Of a DNA stretch of 64,000 bases, positions 52,851-62,021 are shown piece by piece (position 1 is the first letter of the stretch; every line of letters starts with the position of its first letter). The stretch lies in assembly GCF_002836205.1 (NCBI RefSeq), contig NZ_PJBE01000010.1, forward strand, positions 62,001-126,000. The letters are read 5' to 3'. The stretch comes from Shewanella sp. Choline-02u-19. Lineage in GTDB: Bacteria > Pseudomonadota > Gammaproteobacteria > Enterobacterales > Shewanellaceae. The position numbers were made by a program, and so were the translations under genes. The notes beneath the pieces were generated by a model that was not told where the DNA came from, ran no database searches, and saw only the letters and a program-made list of their open reading frames with translations.

Positions 52851-54092
52851 ATGTCTGTCGTTAAGTCTTGTATCAAGATATGTCTGTTGACCGCATTAAG
52901 TAGCAGTAGTTTCTTAAGCCATGGGGCATCCAATAGCGAACTGCCACCGCTGCTAGAAATAAGCCAAGCCAGATTGAACTCCTCGCAACACAATGGCACT
53001 CAACTCAATGATGAATACGCACTTGAACTAAGCAGTTCATCATGGCTCAGTGGCCTACCTAGTATTGGCCTGAGTTACCTCGGTAGCTTAGATAATGGAA
53101 ACAGTTACGAACAAGAAGTATCGCTCAATTTGCCGCTTAAATCCCTAGGGTTACGCAGCAGTGATAAGCAACTAAAGCAGCTAACTCAATCAATTCAGGG
53201 GCAACAAATTGCTTTGCAGGGCCTCTATATTTCAGGCCTGCTAAGACAAAGTATCTGGGATCATCGCATCGCATCGATGAAGCTCATGCAACTTGATCGC
53301 AAAATAAAGTTACTCGAAAAACTGCATACTCAGCAGAAAATTTTAACCGATGTAGGCGAGTTACCACTCGCGAACCAGTTGCTGCTAGAAAGGGAGTTGG
53401 TCGATATCGAACTCGAACAAATTAACCTTAAGCAGCAACAAGCTGAGGCGCTCTCTCTCTTTAGTCAGCTAACAGGCCGACATGAGATGCCAACAAAAAT
53501 TGATGAAAGCTCACGTCCCATTTTTGATGCACACTCATCCACGCTCACAGCGTTCAACACCGCTTTAGCACAGCACCCATTATGGCAACTGCAAACCCTG
53601 CAACAACAACAGCTGTTGGTAATAAAGAGTCAACAAGCGGGGGAACGCGATCCTTGGACACTGTCACTAACCGCTAAAAACACCAAAGATGATCAACTTG
53701 ATGATCAGCAACTAGGGCTAGGCATCACAGTGCCACTTGGCTTTATTTCAGCGCTCTCTCAAAGTGAATTATCAACTTGGCAGCAAGCTCATAGTGAACA
53801 AAACCTCAATCGTGATCGAATCTATCTGCAATTAACAACACAAACAGAAAAACTGGCGAAACAGCAGCAAAAATTACTCGATCAACAAGTGCTGTTAAAG
53901 CGTGGTCTCTCTTTGAGTCGTACCATCACCGAAGAACTTGCCAAAGTAAAAGAGCAGAACCAAATCAGTTACGAGATATGGCTGCGTCGTTATATGGATG
54001 CGCTCGATACCGAGTCACGCTTAGTGCTTAACCAAGTCACCCAACAACAACTTCACTCCCAGCAACTGCAAGCCTTAGGAATTTCATTATGA
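52851..54092 (+). CDS. Outer-membrane factor (TolC/CzcC family) of an RND efflux system
   Basis: A 413-residue protein with a signal peptide (1-26, SHGA/SN). The remainder is rich in Gln/Leu helices with heptad character (about 110-210 and 310-410), matching the periplasmic tunnel of TolC-like proteins, with short beta segments (LGLGITVPLGF) for the barrel. It is smaller than TolC, as in several CzcC/CusC relatives. Its stop overlaps the adaptor gene's start (ATGA). First gene of a four-gene operon. Confidence 0.85.
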   Translation: MSVVKSCIKICLLTALSSSSFLSHGASNSELPPLLEISQARLNSSQHNGTQLNDEYALELSSSSWLSGLPSIGLSYLGSLDNGNSYEQEVSLNLPLKSLGLRSSDKQLKQLTQSIQGQQIALQGLYISGLLRQSIWDHRIASMKLMQLDRKIKLLEKLHTQQKILTDVGELPLANQLLLERELVDIELEQINLKQQQAEALSLFSQLTGRHEMPTKIDESSRPIFDAHSSTLTAFNTALAQHPLWQLQTLQQQQLLVIKSQQAGERDPWTLSLTAKNTKDDQLDDQQLGLGITVPLGFISALSQSELSTWQQAHSEQNLNRDRIYLQLTTQTEKLAKQQQKLLDQQVLLKRGLSLSRTITEELAKVKEQNQISYEIWLRRYMDALDTESRLVLNQVTQQQLHSQQLQALGISL

Positions 54093-55120
54093 TGGCCAAG
54101 TACGGCGCCAGCCTTTTATGTTTATCAGCCTGCCTATCCACCAGCTTGGCCCAGGCAGAATCTATCGCCCTCAAGACATTAGGCAACTTAGAACTCAGCT
54201 ATGTACAGCCACAAAAGGTCGCTAGCTATGAAGGTAGCGCACTTCCAGCACTGGTTGACCGATTACCGGGCAACGATTATTGGGTTAGCACGCCAGAGAA
54301 TATCCAGCAGGTCACCTTCTTGGTCGGTCAGGGACAAATCGTCACTAAAGGGCAAGCAATTGTGAGATTAACCGGGCCAGAGGTGTTCCATTTCCTGGCT
54401 CAGGTCGATGCAGCAAACAGCTTATATCTGCTGGCAAAAAAACGCTATGAACGCAATAAACCTCTGTTAAAAAATGGCAGTATCAGCACCGAAAAGTGGC
54501 GAGAGATCAGTCAAGACTATTTCAGCAGTCATCTCGAGTACGAGCATATGCAACACTTCATGGAGATAGTGCTAAGCACTGATGAGATAACGGAATCCCT
54601 AGTGGTAAGCTCACCAGTGGCGGGCATCGTAAAGCTCAATCAACTCAACACCCCCTATATGGCCGACTCACAGCTGTTTTCGCTGGTGCCAGCCGAGAGT
54701 ATTCGCGTCAAGGTCAATGTGCCGATGAGCCAGTCAACTTCGTTATCGGCGATTAATATCGACCAATGTCATATCGCCATCGAGTCAATATCAGCCATTG
54801 CTGACGGCGCTTTTCTTAGCGCATGGTCAATGCCCGTGCCGCAAGAATGTAACCTCCTGCTAGGTCAGAAAGCCACCGTGATACCCGAGTATCAAAAAAC
54901 AGTGTACCTGCTACCGAAAAACAGTGTGTTTAGCTGGCAACAAGAAAGCCAAGTATTTACCCAAACGGCAGAGACACTAACGGCGATCAATATTGATATT
55001 TTAGGTTCCACACCTCAGCAATACATCGTCGCCAGCGACCAAGACTTAAGTAAAACCCAAGTATTATCTCAGTCGGTTGCCGCTGTTAAAGGCATATTAC
55101 TCGGCTTAGGAGGCGAATAA
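54089..55120 (+). CDS. Periplasmic adaptor (membrane-fusion protein) of the RND system
   Basis: A 343-residue protein with a signal peptide (1-23, AQA/ES). It has a lipoyl-like domain (VTFLVGQGQIVTKGQAIVRLTGPE), an alpha-hairpin (about 108-160, AANSLYLLAKKRYERNKP) and beta-barrel parts (SPVAGIVKLNQL). The length fits CusB/CzcB-type adaptors with a short hairpin. I see no N-terminal Met-rich metal site as in CusB. Between the outer-membrane factor and the pump gene. Confidence 0.87.
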   Translation: MMAKYGASLLCLSACLSTSLAQAESIALKTLGNLELSYVQPQKVASYEGSALPALVDRLPGNDYWVSTPENIQQVTFLVGQGQIVTKGQAIVRLTGPEVFHFLAQVDAANSLYLLAKKRYERNKPLLKNGSISTEKWREISQDYFSSHLEYEHMQHFMEIVLSTDEITESLVVSSPVAGIVKLNQLNTPYMADSQLFSLVPAESIRVKVNVPMSQSTSLSAINIDQCHIAIESISAIADGAFLSAWSMPVPQECNLLLGQKATVIPEYQKTVYLLPKNSVFSWQQESQVFTQTAETLTAINIDILGSTPQQYIVASDQDLSKTQVLSQSVAAVKGILLGLGGE

Positions 55121-55121
55121 T

Positions 55122-58100
55122 ATGCTGACCTCAGTCATCCGTTTTTCACTCACTCAGCGCCTATTTGTGCTCATTGTGGCGATGATCTTAATGCTAGCTG
55201 GTGCTCGCGCCTGGTTTGTCATTCCGCTTGATGCTTTTCCCGATATATCACCAACTCAGGTGAAGATAATTTTAAAAGCCCCAGGCATGACACCTGAAGA
55301 AATTGAAGCACAGATAACGGTGCCGATTGAGACCGAGCTGCTCGGAATACCCAATCAGGCGATCTTACGCTCAACCACTAAATATGCCATCAGTGATATC
55401 ACCCTCGACTTTACCGAAGGTACCGATATCTACTGGGCGAGACAACAAGTGAGCGAGCGACTCGCCGCCGTGTGGGATAGTTTTCCAGAGAGTGTCTCTG
55501 GCGGTGTAGCACCGATGAGCACGCCACTGAGTGAAATTTTTATGTTTTCACTGGAGAACCCCAATCTGTCGTTGATGGAGCGCAGGCAGCTACTAGAGTG
55601 GGAGATCCGCCCATTGCTGCGTACCGTTGCGGGCGTGGCTGATGTCAATATTTTAGGTGGCCATGCCAAGAGCTTTAACATTAATCCCAATCCTGCGGCG
55701 ATGGCGGCGGCGGGAGTGAGTTTTGCCGCGTTGCAACAGGCAATTATCGACAACAACCATAACGAAGGTGCGGGTAAGCTCACCATAGGCACTGATACCA
55801 TTATCGTGCGCGCTGAGGGGCGGATCGATGATATCGACGAACTGGGTCAGTTGGTGATTAAAGCCGATGATGCCAAGGTGTATCGCCTAAGCGATCTCGC
55901 CGACATCCAAATTGGTCATTTAACCCGTTATGGTGCAGTGACTAAAGATGGTGAAGAGACTGCAGAAGCGTTAATTATCGCCCTTAAGAATGCCAACACC
56001 GCCCAAGTGGTGACCAACATTAAAGAGAAGCTGGAACAGATAAGCGCCACACTGCCAGAAGGCAGTGTGATCAACACCTTTTATGATCGCGCCAACCTGA
56101 TTAATACGGCTATCAATACCATCTCTAGTGCCCTGTTTCAGGCGGTGCTTTTAGTGATTGTGTTGCTGGCACTGTTTCTAGGCAATGTGCGCGCCGCCTT
56201 AGTGGTGTCGCTCTCTCTACCACTCGCCGCCCTAATGACCTTTCTGATGATGGATCTGTTCAACTTATCCGCCAATCTGATGAGCTTAGGCGGCTTAGTG
56301 ATCGCTATCGGTATGCTAGTCGACTCCTCGGTGGTGGTCGTCGAAAACATGGTCAATCTGATCGCCAGCAAGCCGCGCTTACCACGCCTGCATCTTATTT
56401 TTCGCGCGACTAAAGATGTGGCGGTTCCAGTGGTATCTGGCACCATTATTGTGATGATCGTATTCTCGCCACTGCTCACACTAACGGGGCTGGAGGGGAA
56501 ACTCTTTACCCCAGTGGCAGTGACTATTGTATTTGCTATGCTGTCGGCGTTGATACTATCGCTGACAGTCATCCCAGTCATCGCCTCGTATTTGGTCAAT
56601 GAAAAAGCGGCCCAAGAACCTAAGGCCATCATAAAGCTTAAAGCTGCATATCTAGGCAGCTTAAAAACGGCCTTTAACCATAAAAAGCCCTTTATGCTGA
56701 TCACTTTTGGCCTGCTGATTGTCAGCCTCGGGCTCTTTAGTCTAGTGGGCAAAACTTTTATGCCCACCTTGGATGAAGGCGACATCATATTACAACTAGA
56801 AAAATCGCCCTCTATTTCACTCGATGCGTCTATCGCAATTGATAAACAAATTCAGCAAACCTTGCTCGCAAAAGTCCCGGAGATAAAGCAGATGGTCGCC
56901 CGAACAGGTGCCGATGAGATGGGTCTAGACCCTATGGGGCTAAACGAAACCGATGTATTTTTAGAATTGGTTCCACGCGATGAATGGCGCTTCGATGACA
57001 AAGGGCAACTAATAGAGGCGATCCGCAACGAACTGCTCAACTATCCAGGGGTAAACTTTAACTTTACTCAACCAATTCAGATGCGGGTCTCAGAAATGCT
57101 CACCGGCAGTATTGGTGATGTGGCGATTAAGGTGTTCGGTACCGATATCGACACCCTAGGCCAGTTAACCGCACAAATAGAGCAGTTGGTGAGTGCCACC
57201 CGCGGCAGCATCGATGTCAAAATGTCGATGATAGAGGGCAGCCCCTTTATCAACCTCACCCTAGACAACGAACTGGCTCGTGGCTTTGGCATGAGCACCA
57301 TGGAGTTTGCTCGCTACCTCAAGAGTCAACTCGAAGGGGTGATGGTAACCGAAATATTACAGGGCAAGAAACGCACCCCGGTATTGATTGCCAATAATCA
57401 AAGCAGTTTAAGTAGCATCAATGAGTTACAAAATCAGCTGCTAGTGATGCCCGATCACTCATTAAAACGCCTGACTGATGTCGCTAAGTTAAGCTACAAA
57501 GAGGGGCCGATTTTGATTGAGCGCGAGCAAGGTGACCGCTTCTCGGTGATCACCACTAACGTACAAGAACGCGACATAGTCAGTTTTGTTGAAGAGCTTA
57601 ATACTAAAATTGCCCAGCAAATCCAACTCCCCAGCGGCTATAGCGTGAGCTTCGGTGGTGAGTTTGAAAACCAGCAGCGTGCCACCAACAATTTGCTATT
57701 AGTGATCCCCATTGCTATCGCGCTGATCACCCTAATCCTATTCACCACCTTTGGCTCGCTCGCCAAGGCCGGACTGATCCTTGCCAACGTCCCGTTTGCG
57801 ATGATGGGCGGTATCGTCAGCCTTTATCTGTCGGGCGAATATCTGTCAGTGCCGGCATCGGTTGGCTTTATTGCCCTGCTCGGTGTGGCCGTCCTCAATG
57901 GCGTGGTGATGGTTAGCTACTACGAGCAGACAAAGCATCTCTTTAGCGATCTATTGATTCGGGTCGAACAGGGTGCCGCGCGACGTTTGCGCCCCATCTT
58001 GATGACGGCAACGACGGCCATGTTTGGTTTGATGCCACTGGTATTTGCCTCTGGGCCAGGAGCTGAGATCCAAAAACCGTTAGCCATCGTGGTCATTGGT

Positions 58101-58175
58101 GGCTTACTCACCTCGACCATCACTACACTTTACCTATTGCCAATCCTCTATTACTGGCTGGAGAAACGTCGATGA
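55122..58175 (+). CDS. Heavy-metal-type RND efflux pump (CusA/CzcA family)
   Basis: A 1017-residue inner-membrane pump with 12 helices and two periplasmic loops. The start VIRFSLTQRLFVLIVAMILM and PLDAFPDISPTQVKI are typical of the HME group. The proton-relay helix 4 reads IAIGMLVDSSVVVVENM: the single Asp-x6-Glu pattern of CusA-like monovalent pumps, not the D-x-G doublet of CzcA. FMPTLDEGDIILQLEKSPS is also an HME signature. Copper/silver is suggested, but the substrate is not proven. Overlaps the DUF3240 gene (ATGA). Confidence 0.92.
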   Translation: MLTSVIRFSLTQRLFVLIVAMILMLAGARAWFVIPLDAFPDISPTQVKIILKAPGMTPEEIEAQITVPIETELLGIPNQAILRSTTKYAISDITLDFTEGTDIYWARQQVSERLAAVWDSFPESVSGGVAPMSTPLSEIFMFSLENPNLSLMERRQLLEWEIRPLLRTVAGVADVNILGGHAKSFNINPNPAAMAAAGVSFAALQQAIIDNNHNEGAGKLTIGTDTIIVRAEGRIDDIDELGQLVIKADDAKVYRLSDLADIQIGHLTRYGAVTKDGEETAEALIIALKNANTAQVVTNIKEKLEQISATLPEGSVINTFYDRANLINTAINTISSALFQAVLLVIVLLALFLGNVRAALVVSLSLPLAALMTFLMMDLFNLSANLMSLGGLVIAIGMLVDSSVVVVENMVNLIASKPRLPRLHLIFRATKDVAVPVVSGTIIVMIVFSPLLTLTGLEGKLFTPVAVTIVFAMLSALILSLTVIPVIASYLVNEKAAQEPKAIIKLKAAYLGSLKTAFNHKKPFMLITFGLLIVSLGLFSLVGKTFMPTLDEGDIILQLEKSPSISLDASIAIDKQIQQTLLAKVPEIKQMVARTGADEMGLDPMGLNETDVFLELVPRDEWRFDDKGQLIEAIRNELLNYPGVNFNFTQPIQMRVSEMLTGSIGDVAIKVFGTDIDTLGQLTAQIEQLVSATRGSIDVKMSMIEGSPFINLTLDNELARGFGMSTMEFARYLKSQLEGVMVTEILQGKKRTPVLIANNQSSLSSINELQNQLLVMPDHSLKRLTDVAKLSYKEGPILIEREQGDRFSVITTNVQERDIVSFVEELNTKIAQQIQLPSGYSVSFGGEFENQQRATNNLLLVIPIAIALITLILFTTFGSLAKAGLILANVPFAMMGGIVSLYLSGEYLSVPASVGFIALLGVAVLNGVVMVSYYEQTKHLFSDLLIRVEQGAARRLRPILMTATTAMFGLMPLVFASGPGAEIQKPLAIVVIGGLLTSTITTLYLLPILYYWLEKRR

Positions 58176-58477
58176 ACACAGAACAGCTATTAGTGCTGAT
58201 CGCACAAAACGATATTAAAGACGATATTGTCGATACCCTGATTGACTTAGATTTCTTATCAGGCTTTAGTCTGGGCAATATCTGTGGCTTTAGCCGCGAG
58301 CACAGCCACTTTAATATCAAGGAACAGGTGGGGGGATATCGGGAATTTTGTAAGTTTGAGATTATGCATCCCACCGCCCAGCAAGATGCGCTTTTACAAG
58401 CTCTTGCCGTCGTGTGTAAACACAACCCCTGTCGCTACTGGATCATGCCAATCCAATTGTCTGGAACTCTTTGTTAA
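58172..58477 (+). CDS. DUF3240 family protein linked to metal efflux
   Basis: A 101-residue soluble protein that overlaps the pump gene by four bases. The DUF3240 family has an ACT/PII-like fold: it begins with EQLLVLIAQNDIKDDIVDTL, has GFSREH in the middle, and EQVGGYREFCKFEI. Members follow RND metal pumps in many proteobacteria and may sense metal or regulate the pump. Conserved Cys and His residues could bind metal. Confidence 0.85.
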   Translation: MNTEQLLVLIAQNDIKDDIVDTLIDLDFLSGFSLGNICGFSREHSHFNIKEQVGGYREFCKFEIMHPTAQQDALLQALAVVCKHNPCRYWIMPIQLSGTLC

Positions 58478-58491
58478 TCGAGAGTCGAATA

Positions 58492-58528
58492 TTTAGTCCA
58501 TGGGATATTCACTTTCCCATGGACTAAA
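58492..58528. terminator. Perfect 14-pair hairpin between convergent genes
   Basis: TTTAGTCCATGGGA and TCCCATGGACTAAA pair around TATTCACTT, 15 bases after the efflux operon. No T-run follows the stem, so it may act as a transcript-end stabiliser as much as a terminator. Confidence 0.7.
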
Positions 58529-58582
58529 CGAGTCTAGAATTTACGCTACCCAGCCTAAATAAGCATTTTTGAAGAGTTCCCT

Positions 58583-59401
58583 TTAGACTACTGCCAATAT
58601 GTTGAATAGCATCTTTAAGCTGATCACAAACAACAGTAGACCGAATAGCTTCTTGAGCAGCTGTTGAGGGATCCTACCCGATAGTTTCACCCCCAAAGGA
58701 GCGGCTAAAAAACCGCCTATCGATATAATGACCACCGAGGGGAGATGGATGAATCCTAACGCCCAAGGTAATGCTGTAGAGGTCCCCCCGTAAGATGTCA
58801 TCCCATTAATGACATAACCACTAGTGCCAACAATAGCGATTGATACCCCAATGGCTGCTGAACTAGCGACGGCCTTTCTGATATTAATGCCTTGCTTCAC
58901 CAAATAGGGAACAATTAACGAGCCCCCTCCTATCGCGGTTAACGTCGACACGGCGCCAATGACAACCGATATTAGATTGCTAAGCCCTCCTTGCTGCTCT
59001 ATCGCTTTTGGTGGCTGTCGATTTAACAACATACTCAGTGATAGATAACCCATAAATGCAGTAAAGAATAATGAAAGTAGTAGCGTATTCAGAACTGATA
59101 TCAGTAATGCCGCCAACACGCTGCCTAATAAAATAAACGGCACCATATTCTTAACGACTTTCCAGTCAACATTTTGTTTTTGATGGTGCGCGCGTGCACT
59201 TGAAAAGGTCGTTGCAATAATAGAAGCCATCGCAGTCCCTAAGGACAGATGTACAGCCACATCTGGTTGCACACCTCTGGATAGAAACAGACTCGCCAAA
59301 ACGGGAACTAAAATGCCTCCTCCCCCAACGCCAAGTAAGCCTGCAATAATACCAACACTTCCCCCTAAAACAGACAACAGCAATAGATCGATCCAAGTCA
59401 T
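58583..59401 (-). CDS. TauE/SafE-family membrane transporter
   Basis: A 272-residue protein with eight predicted helices in two repeats. Family motifs are GIIAGLLGVGGGGILVPVL (about 17-35), the repeat-2 equivalent ISVVIGAVSTLTAIGGGSLI, and HLSLGTAMASI. TauE/SafE proteins export sulfite, sulfoacetate or similar organic anions. It is divergent from an AraC-type gene with a palindrome between them, so inducer-dependent control is likely. Confidence 0.9.
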   Translation of the reverse strand: MTWIDLLLLSVLGGSVGIIAGLLGVGGGGILVPVLASLFLSRGVQPDVAVHLSLGTAMASIIATTFSSARAHHQKQNVDWKVVKNMVPFILLGSVLAALLISVLNTLLLSLFFTAFMGYLSLSMLLNRQPPKAIEQQGGLSNLISVVIGAVSTLTAIGGGSLIVPYLVKQGINIRKAVASSAAIGVSIAIVGTSGYVINGMTSYGGTSTALPWALGFIHLPSVVIISIGGFLAAPLGVKLSGRIPQQLLKKLFGLLLFVISLKMLFNILAVV

Positions 59402-59454
59402 ATATAACCCCCTTCCACAATAAGATGACAGGAGATGTTACATTGATACAGCAA

Positions 59455-59478
59455 CGTCCTATTATCGAATATAGGACG
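59455..59478. promoter_or_regulatory. Inverted repeat between TauE and AraC genes
   Basis: CGTCCTAT-N8-ATAGGACG is a perfect 8-base inverted repeat, 24 bases before the AraC-type start. A further AAAGGACAA half-site-like sequence follows at 59492. Candidate operator for the AraC-type regulator. Confidence 0.5.
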
Positions 59479-59501
59479 ACATATATCGACTAAAGGACAA
59501 T

Positions 59502-60281
59502 ATGAAACTCAGCCCATCAGATGAATCCTTTAAACCAATGGCTAGACCGATTGTTTTAGTCAAAAGGAGCCTCAAAAAAGGCGCTGCCATTGAGTTGCAT
59601 CAACATAATTGGGGGCAGCTCTTATACGCCCATCGCGGAGTGATCCTTGTAACAACAGCCACAGCAAAATACATTTGCCCTGCAGAACAAGCTGTCTGGC
59701 TCCCTTCCCATGTCGATCATGAAGTGTTGGTGTTAACCGATTGCGAACTTAGCAGCGGTTATTTTGAGCAACAACAAACCCCAAAACTACCAAATTTTTC
59801 TCAAGTAATCAGTATTTCACCCTTACTAAAAATGCTCATTATTGAAGCGCTCAACATACCTGCGAATTACGAATGGCAAAGCCCTGCTGGCAGACATTTA
59901 AGATTGATCCGTGACTTCATGACCCTTGCTCCCGCCGTTGAAACCAGCTTACCGTCTCCCACTTCGGTAAAGCTGCTGTATATTGCACAGCAGCTCAATG
60001 AGACACCTGATGATATTAAGAGCTTAGAGGAATGGGGCAAGCTGGTTGGCGCTTCGGCTCGAACGCTTTCTCGCAACTTCAAGAAGGAAACCGGAATAAG
60101 TTATACGTCTTGGCGCCAAAGATTAAAAGTTCAGGCAGCGATACATCTACTTTACCGAGGAAAATCGGTCACCGAAATTGCTTTTCAACTGGGTTACGAA
60201 AGCCCATCCGCTTTTATTTGTATGTTCAAAAAAAATACAGGCATAACGCCCAGTAACATTATCACTAGGTCATCGTTATAA
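59502..60281 (+). CDS. AraC-family transcriptional regulator
   Basis: A 259-residue protein. An N-terminal cupin-like ligand domain (about 20-110, ELHQHNWGQLLYAHRGV, CPAEQAVWLPSHVDHEV) precedes two HTHs (about 160-255; ARTLSRNFKKETGISYTSWR and FQLGYESPSAFICMFKK). The cupin His-rich layout is that of the NimR/YdiP-like group of repressors that control an adjacent transporter. Divergent from the TauE/SafE gene. Confidence 0.92.
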   Translation: MKLSPSDESFKPMARPIVLVKRSLKKGAAIELHQHNWGQLLYAHRGVILVTTATAKYICPAEQAVWLPSHVDHEVLVLTDCELSSGYFEQQQTPKLPNFSQVISISPLLKMLIIEALNIPANYEWQSPAGRHLRLIRDFMTLAPAVETSLPSPTSVKLLYIAQQLNETPDDIKSLEEWGKLVGASARTLSRNFKKETGISYTSWRQRLKVQAAIHLLYRGKSVTEIAFQLGYESPSAFICMFKKNTGITPSNIITRSSL

Positions 60282-60382
60282 AGACTGAGATTGATAATAA
60301 GGCTACTAAAAAATGACTAGGTTGCGCTCATTCGCCATTCCCCATGTATAATCTAATCACTGAAACTATAACACGCTGATAA

Positions 60383-61402
60383 ATGCCTAAATATCTATTC
60401 CTACTACTGTTAATCCCCTTCTATTGTGCCCATGCGAATACGCTGGATCTAACAAAATATGATACCGATGTCGCTGCATTATTACGAGAATACCAAGGGC
60501 AAGATGTAAACTCGCGGCCAGTGCTGCCATCAGTATTAGTATTCAATGAAAGTGAACAGGCCTCAACCTATGTCGACTTTAAACGCGGCTTAATTCTGGT
60601 TGAGACTCGTAGTAAAGCGCAGCTTAAACAAGCTGTGGTGCAGGTGTTATTGACCCAAATAGACCCTAAAGTGATTGATGCACAAACCGCGCAAGACTTT
60701 GGCTTAATCAGCAATAAAAAGAAGCCGTTTTTTTGGGGGCAGATAAGAGACCAAGAGAGTAAACCGATTGAGTTCGAGTGGCGTGCCTCGCGTTACGCTG
60801 ATTACTTAGTCAATAACAGCCAAAAAGTTAACTCGCGCTTTCGCGTCGCTATCTACATGGTTAAAAATCACAGCAAAATTGCCAGCGGTAAATACATTAA
60901 CTTTGCCCGTAACTCAGGCCAAAAACATGGTATCAATACTGACCTGATAATGGCCATTATTGAAACTGAAAGCGCGTTTAACCCATTAGCAAGATCGCGT
61001 TCCAACGCATTAGGATTAATGCAAATCAAAGCCAATACTGCTGGCCGCGATTACTTCTCCTTAGTGAAGGGCTATAAGCACACCCCTTCTTCAGCTTACT
61101 TATACGATCCTGAAAAAAATATTGAAGTCGGTACCGCTTATTTAAAGATATTATCAAGTCGCTACCTATCAGGTATTCACCATCCTAAGAAGCGCGAATA
61201 TGCGGTAATATCTAGCTATAACGGTGGTGCGGGTAATCTCTGGAAGAGTTTAGATTCACGAGGCAATCGTACTAAAGCGCTGGCACGGATTAACAAGATG
61301 ACGGTCAGTGAATTTTATTGGTTCTTAACCCATCGACATAACCGCCAAGAAACCCGTAACTACTTAAAGAAAGTCAGTAGTAAACAGAAAAAATACCTTT
61401 AG
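60383..61402 (+). CDS. Lytic murein transglycosylase, MltC-like
   Basis: A 339-residue exported protein. The signal region ends FYCAHA/NT; it lacks a good lipobox, although a Cys is present, so it may be soluble in the periplasm, unlike E. coli MltC. An MltC-type N-terminal domain (about 25-165, YVDFKRGLILVETRS) precedes the SLT domain (about 185-335): catalytic Glu in IIETESAFNP, then ALGLMQIK, VGTAYL and SSYNGGAGN. It cleaves peptidoglycan glycan strands. Monocistronic; no terminator seen. Confidence 0.88.
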   Translation: MPKYLFLLLLIPFYCAHANTLDLTKYDTDVAALLREYQGQDVNSRPVLPSVLVFNESEQASTYVDFKRGLILVETRSKAQLKQAVVQVLLTQIDPKVIDAQTAQDFGLISNKKKPFFWGQIRDQESKPIEFEWRASRYADYLVNNSQKVNSRFRVAIYMVKNHSKIASGKYINFARNSGQKHGINTDLIMAIIETESAFNPLARSRSNALGLMQIKANTAGRDYFSLVKGYKHTPSSAYLYDPEKNIEVGTAYLKILSSRYLSGIHHPKKREYAVISSYNGGAGNLWKSLDSRGNRTKALARINKMTVSEFYWFLTHRHNRQETRNYLKKVSSKQKKYL

Positions 61403-62021
61403 AGCATGATTAATATTCCATTAAAAATGATGGTCGTTATTCTGCGGCGCTATGGCTTGAACCTTAATCGCTAGATCCCTAAAATTCAACAGTTGAGTAT
61501 TGTATAGTTCCTCTATGACTCACCCCGTCATGCATACCGCTCAAGAAAATTGGCGACTCAGTAGAAACCGAACATTTTTACCTATTGCTGAACAATGAGC
61601 CCCATAACGAGGAGACGGGCAAAGTCGCATCATTTACAGTCTTCACGCCATCTCTATCCTTAGGCGTTGGAAACTAAAACATGACATTTTTTGATCAAAC
61701 ACTCCTAGTCAGTATTTAAGCGTGGGCATTAAAGCTCCCATCACCTCAATTGAACACCAAATAGCTAAAGAACATTAAAAGCAATCACTTACATAACCAT
61801 GCATCACTATGTTGCCGATAACTTCAGGCAAAGTGACGAATTGCCACTTTGTAGTAACGTCACAGATACACCACCATTTAATAAAACTGTACATAAAACT
61901 GAAAATTAACTACAACAAGAGGCCCGAATAAACTAGCCAAGCAGACCATTTCAGCTTAGGATCTGAACAATAAACAAAGCTCAACTACAGTTAATAGCAC
62001 ATTGCGGAGTAACCAAACATC
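61403..62021. other. 619-base gene-free stretch
   Basis: No open frame with a ribosome site, no strong hairpin and no match to the dispersed repeat. The 3' end must include the mtnC promoter. I see no SAM riboswitch despite the methionine-salvage gene downstream. Confidence 0.55.

Noticed and set aside
56138..56788. 216-codon antisense frame inside the RND pump gene
   Set aside because: Its Ser/Thr-rich composition is the usual shadow of a well-coded membrane protein gene on the opposite strand.
61403..62021. SAM riboswitch or hidden gene before mtnC
   Set aside because: No SAM riboswitch core and no frame with a start and ribosome site were found.
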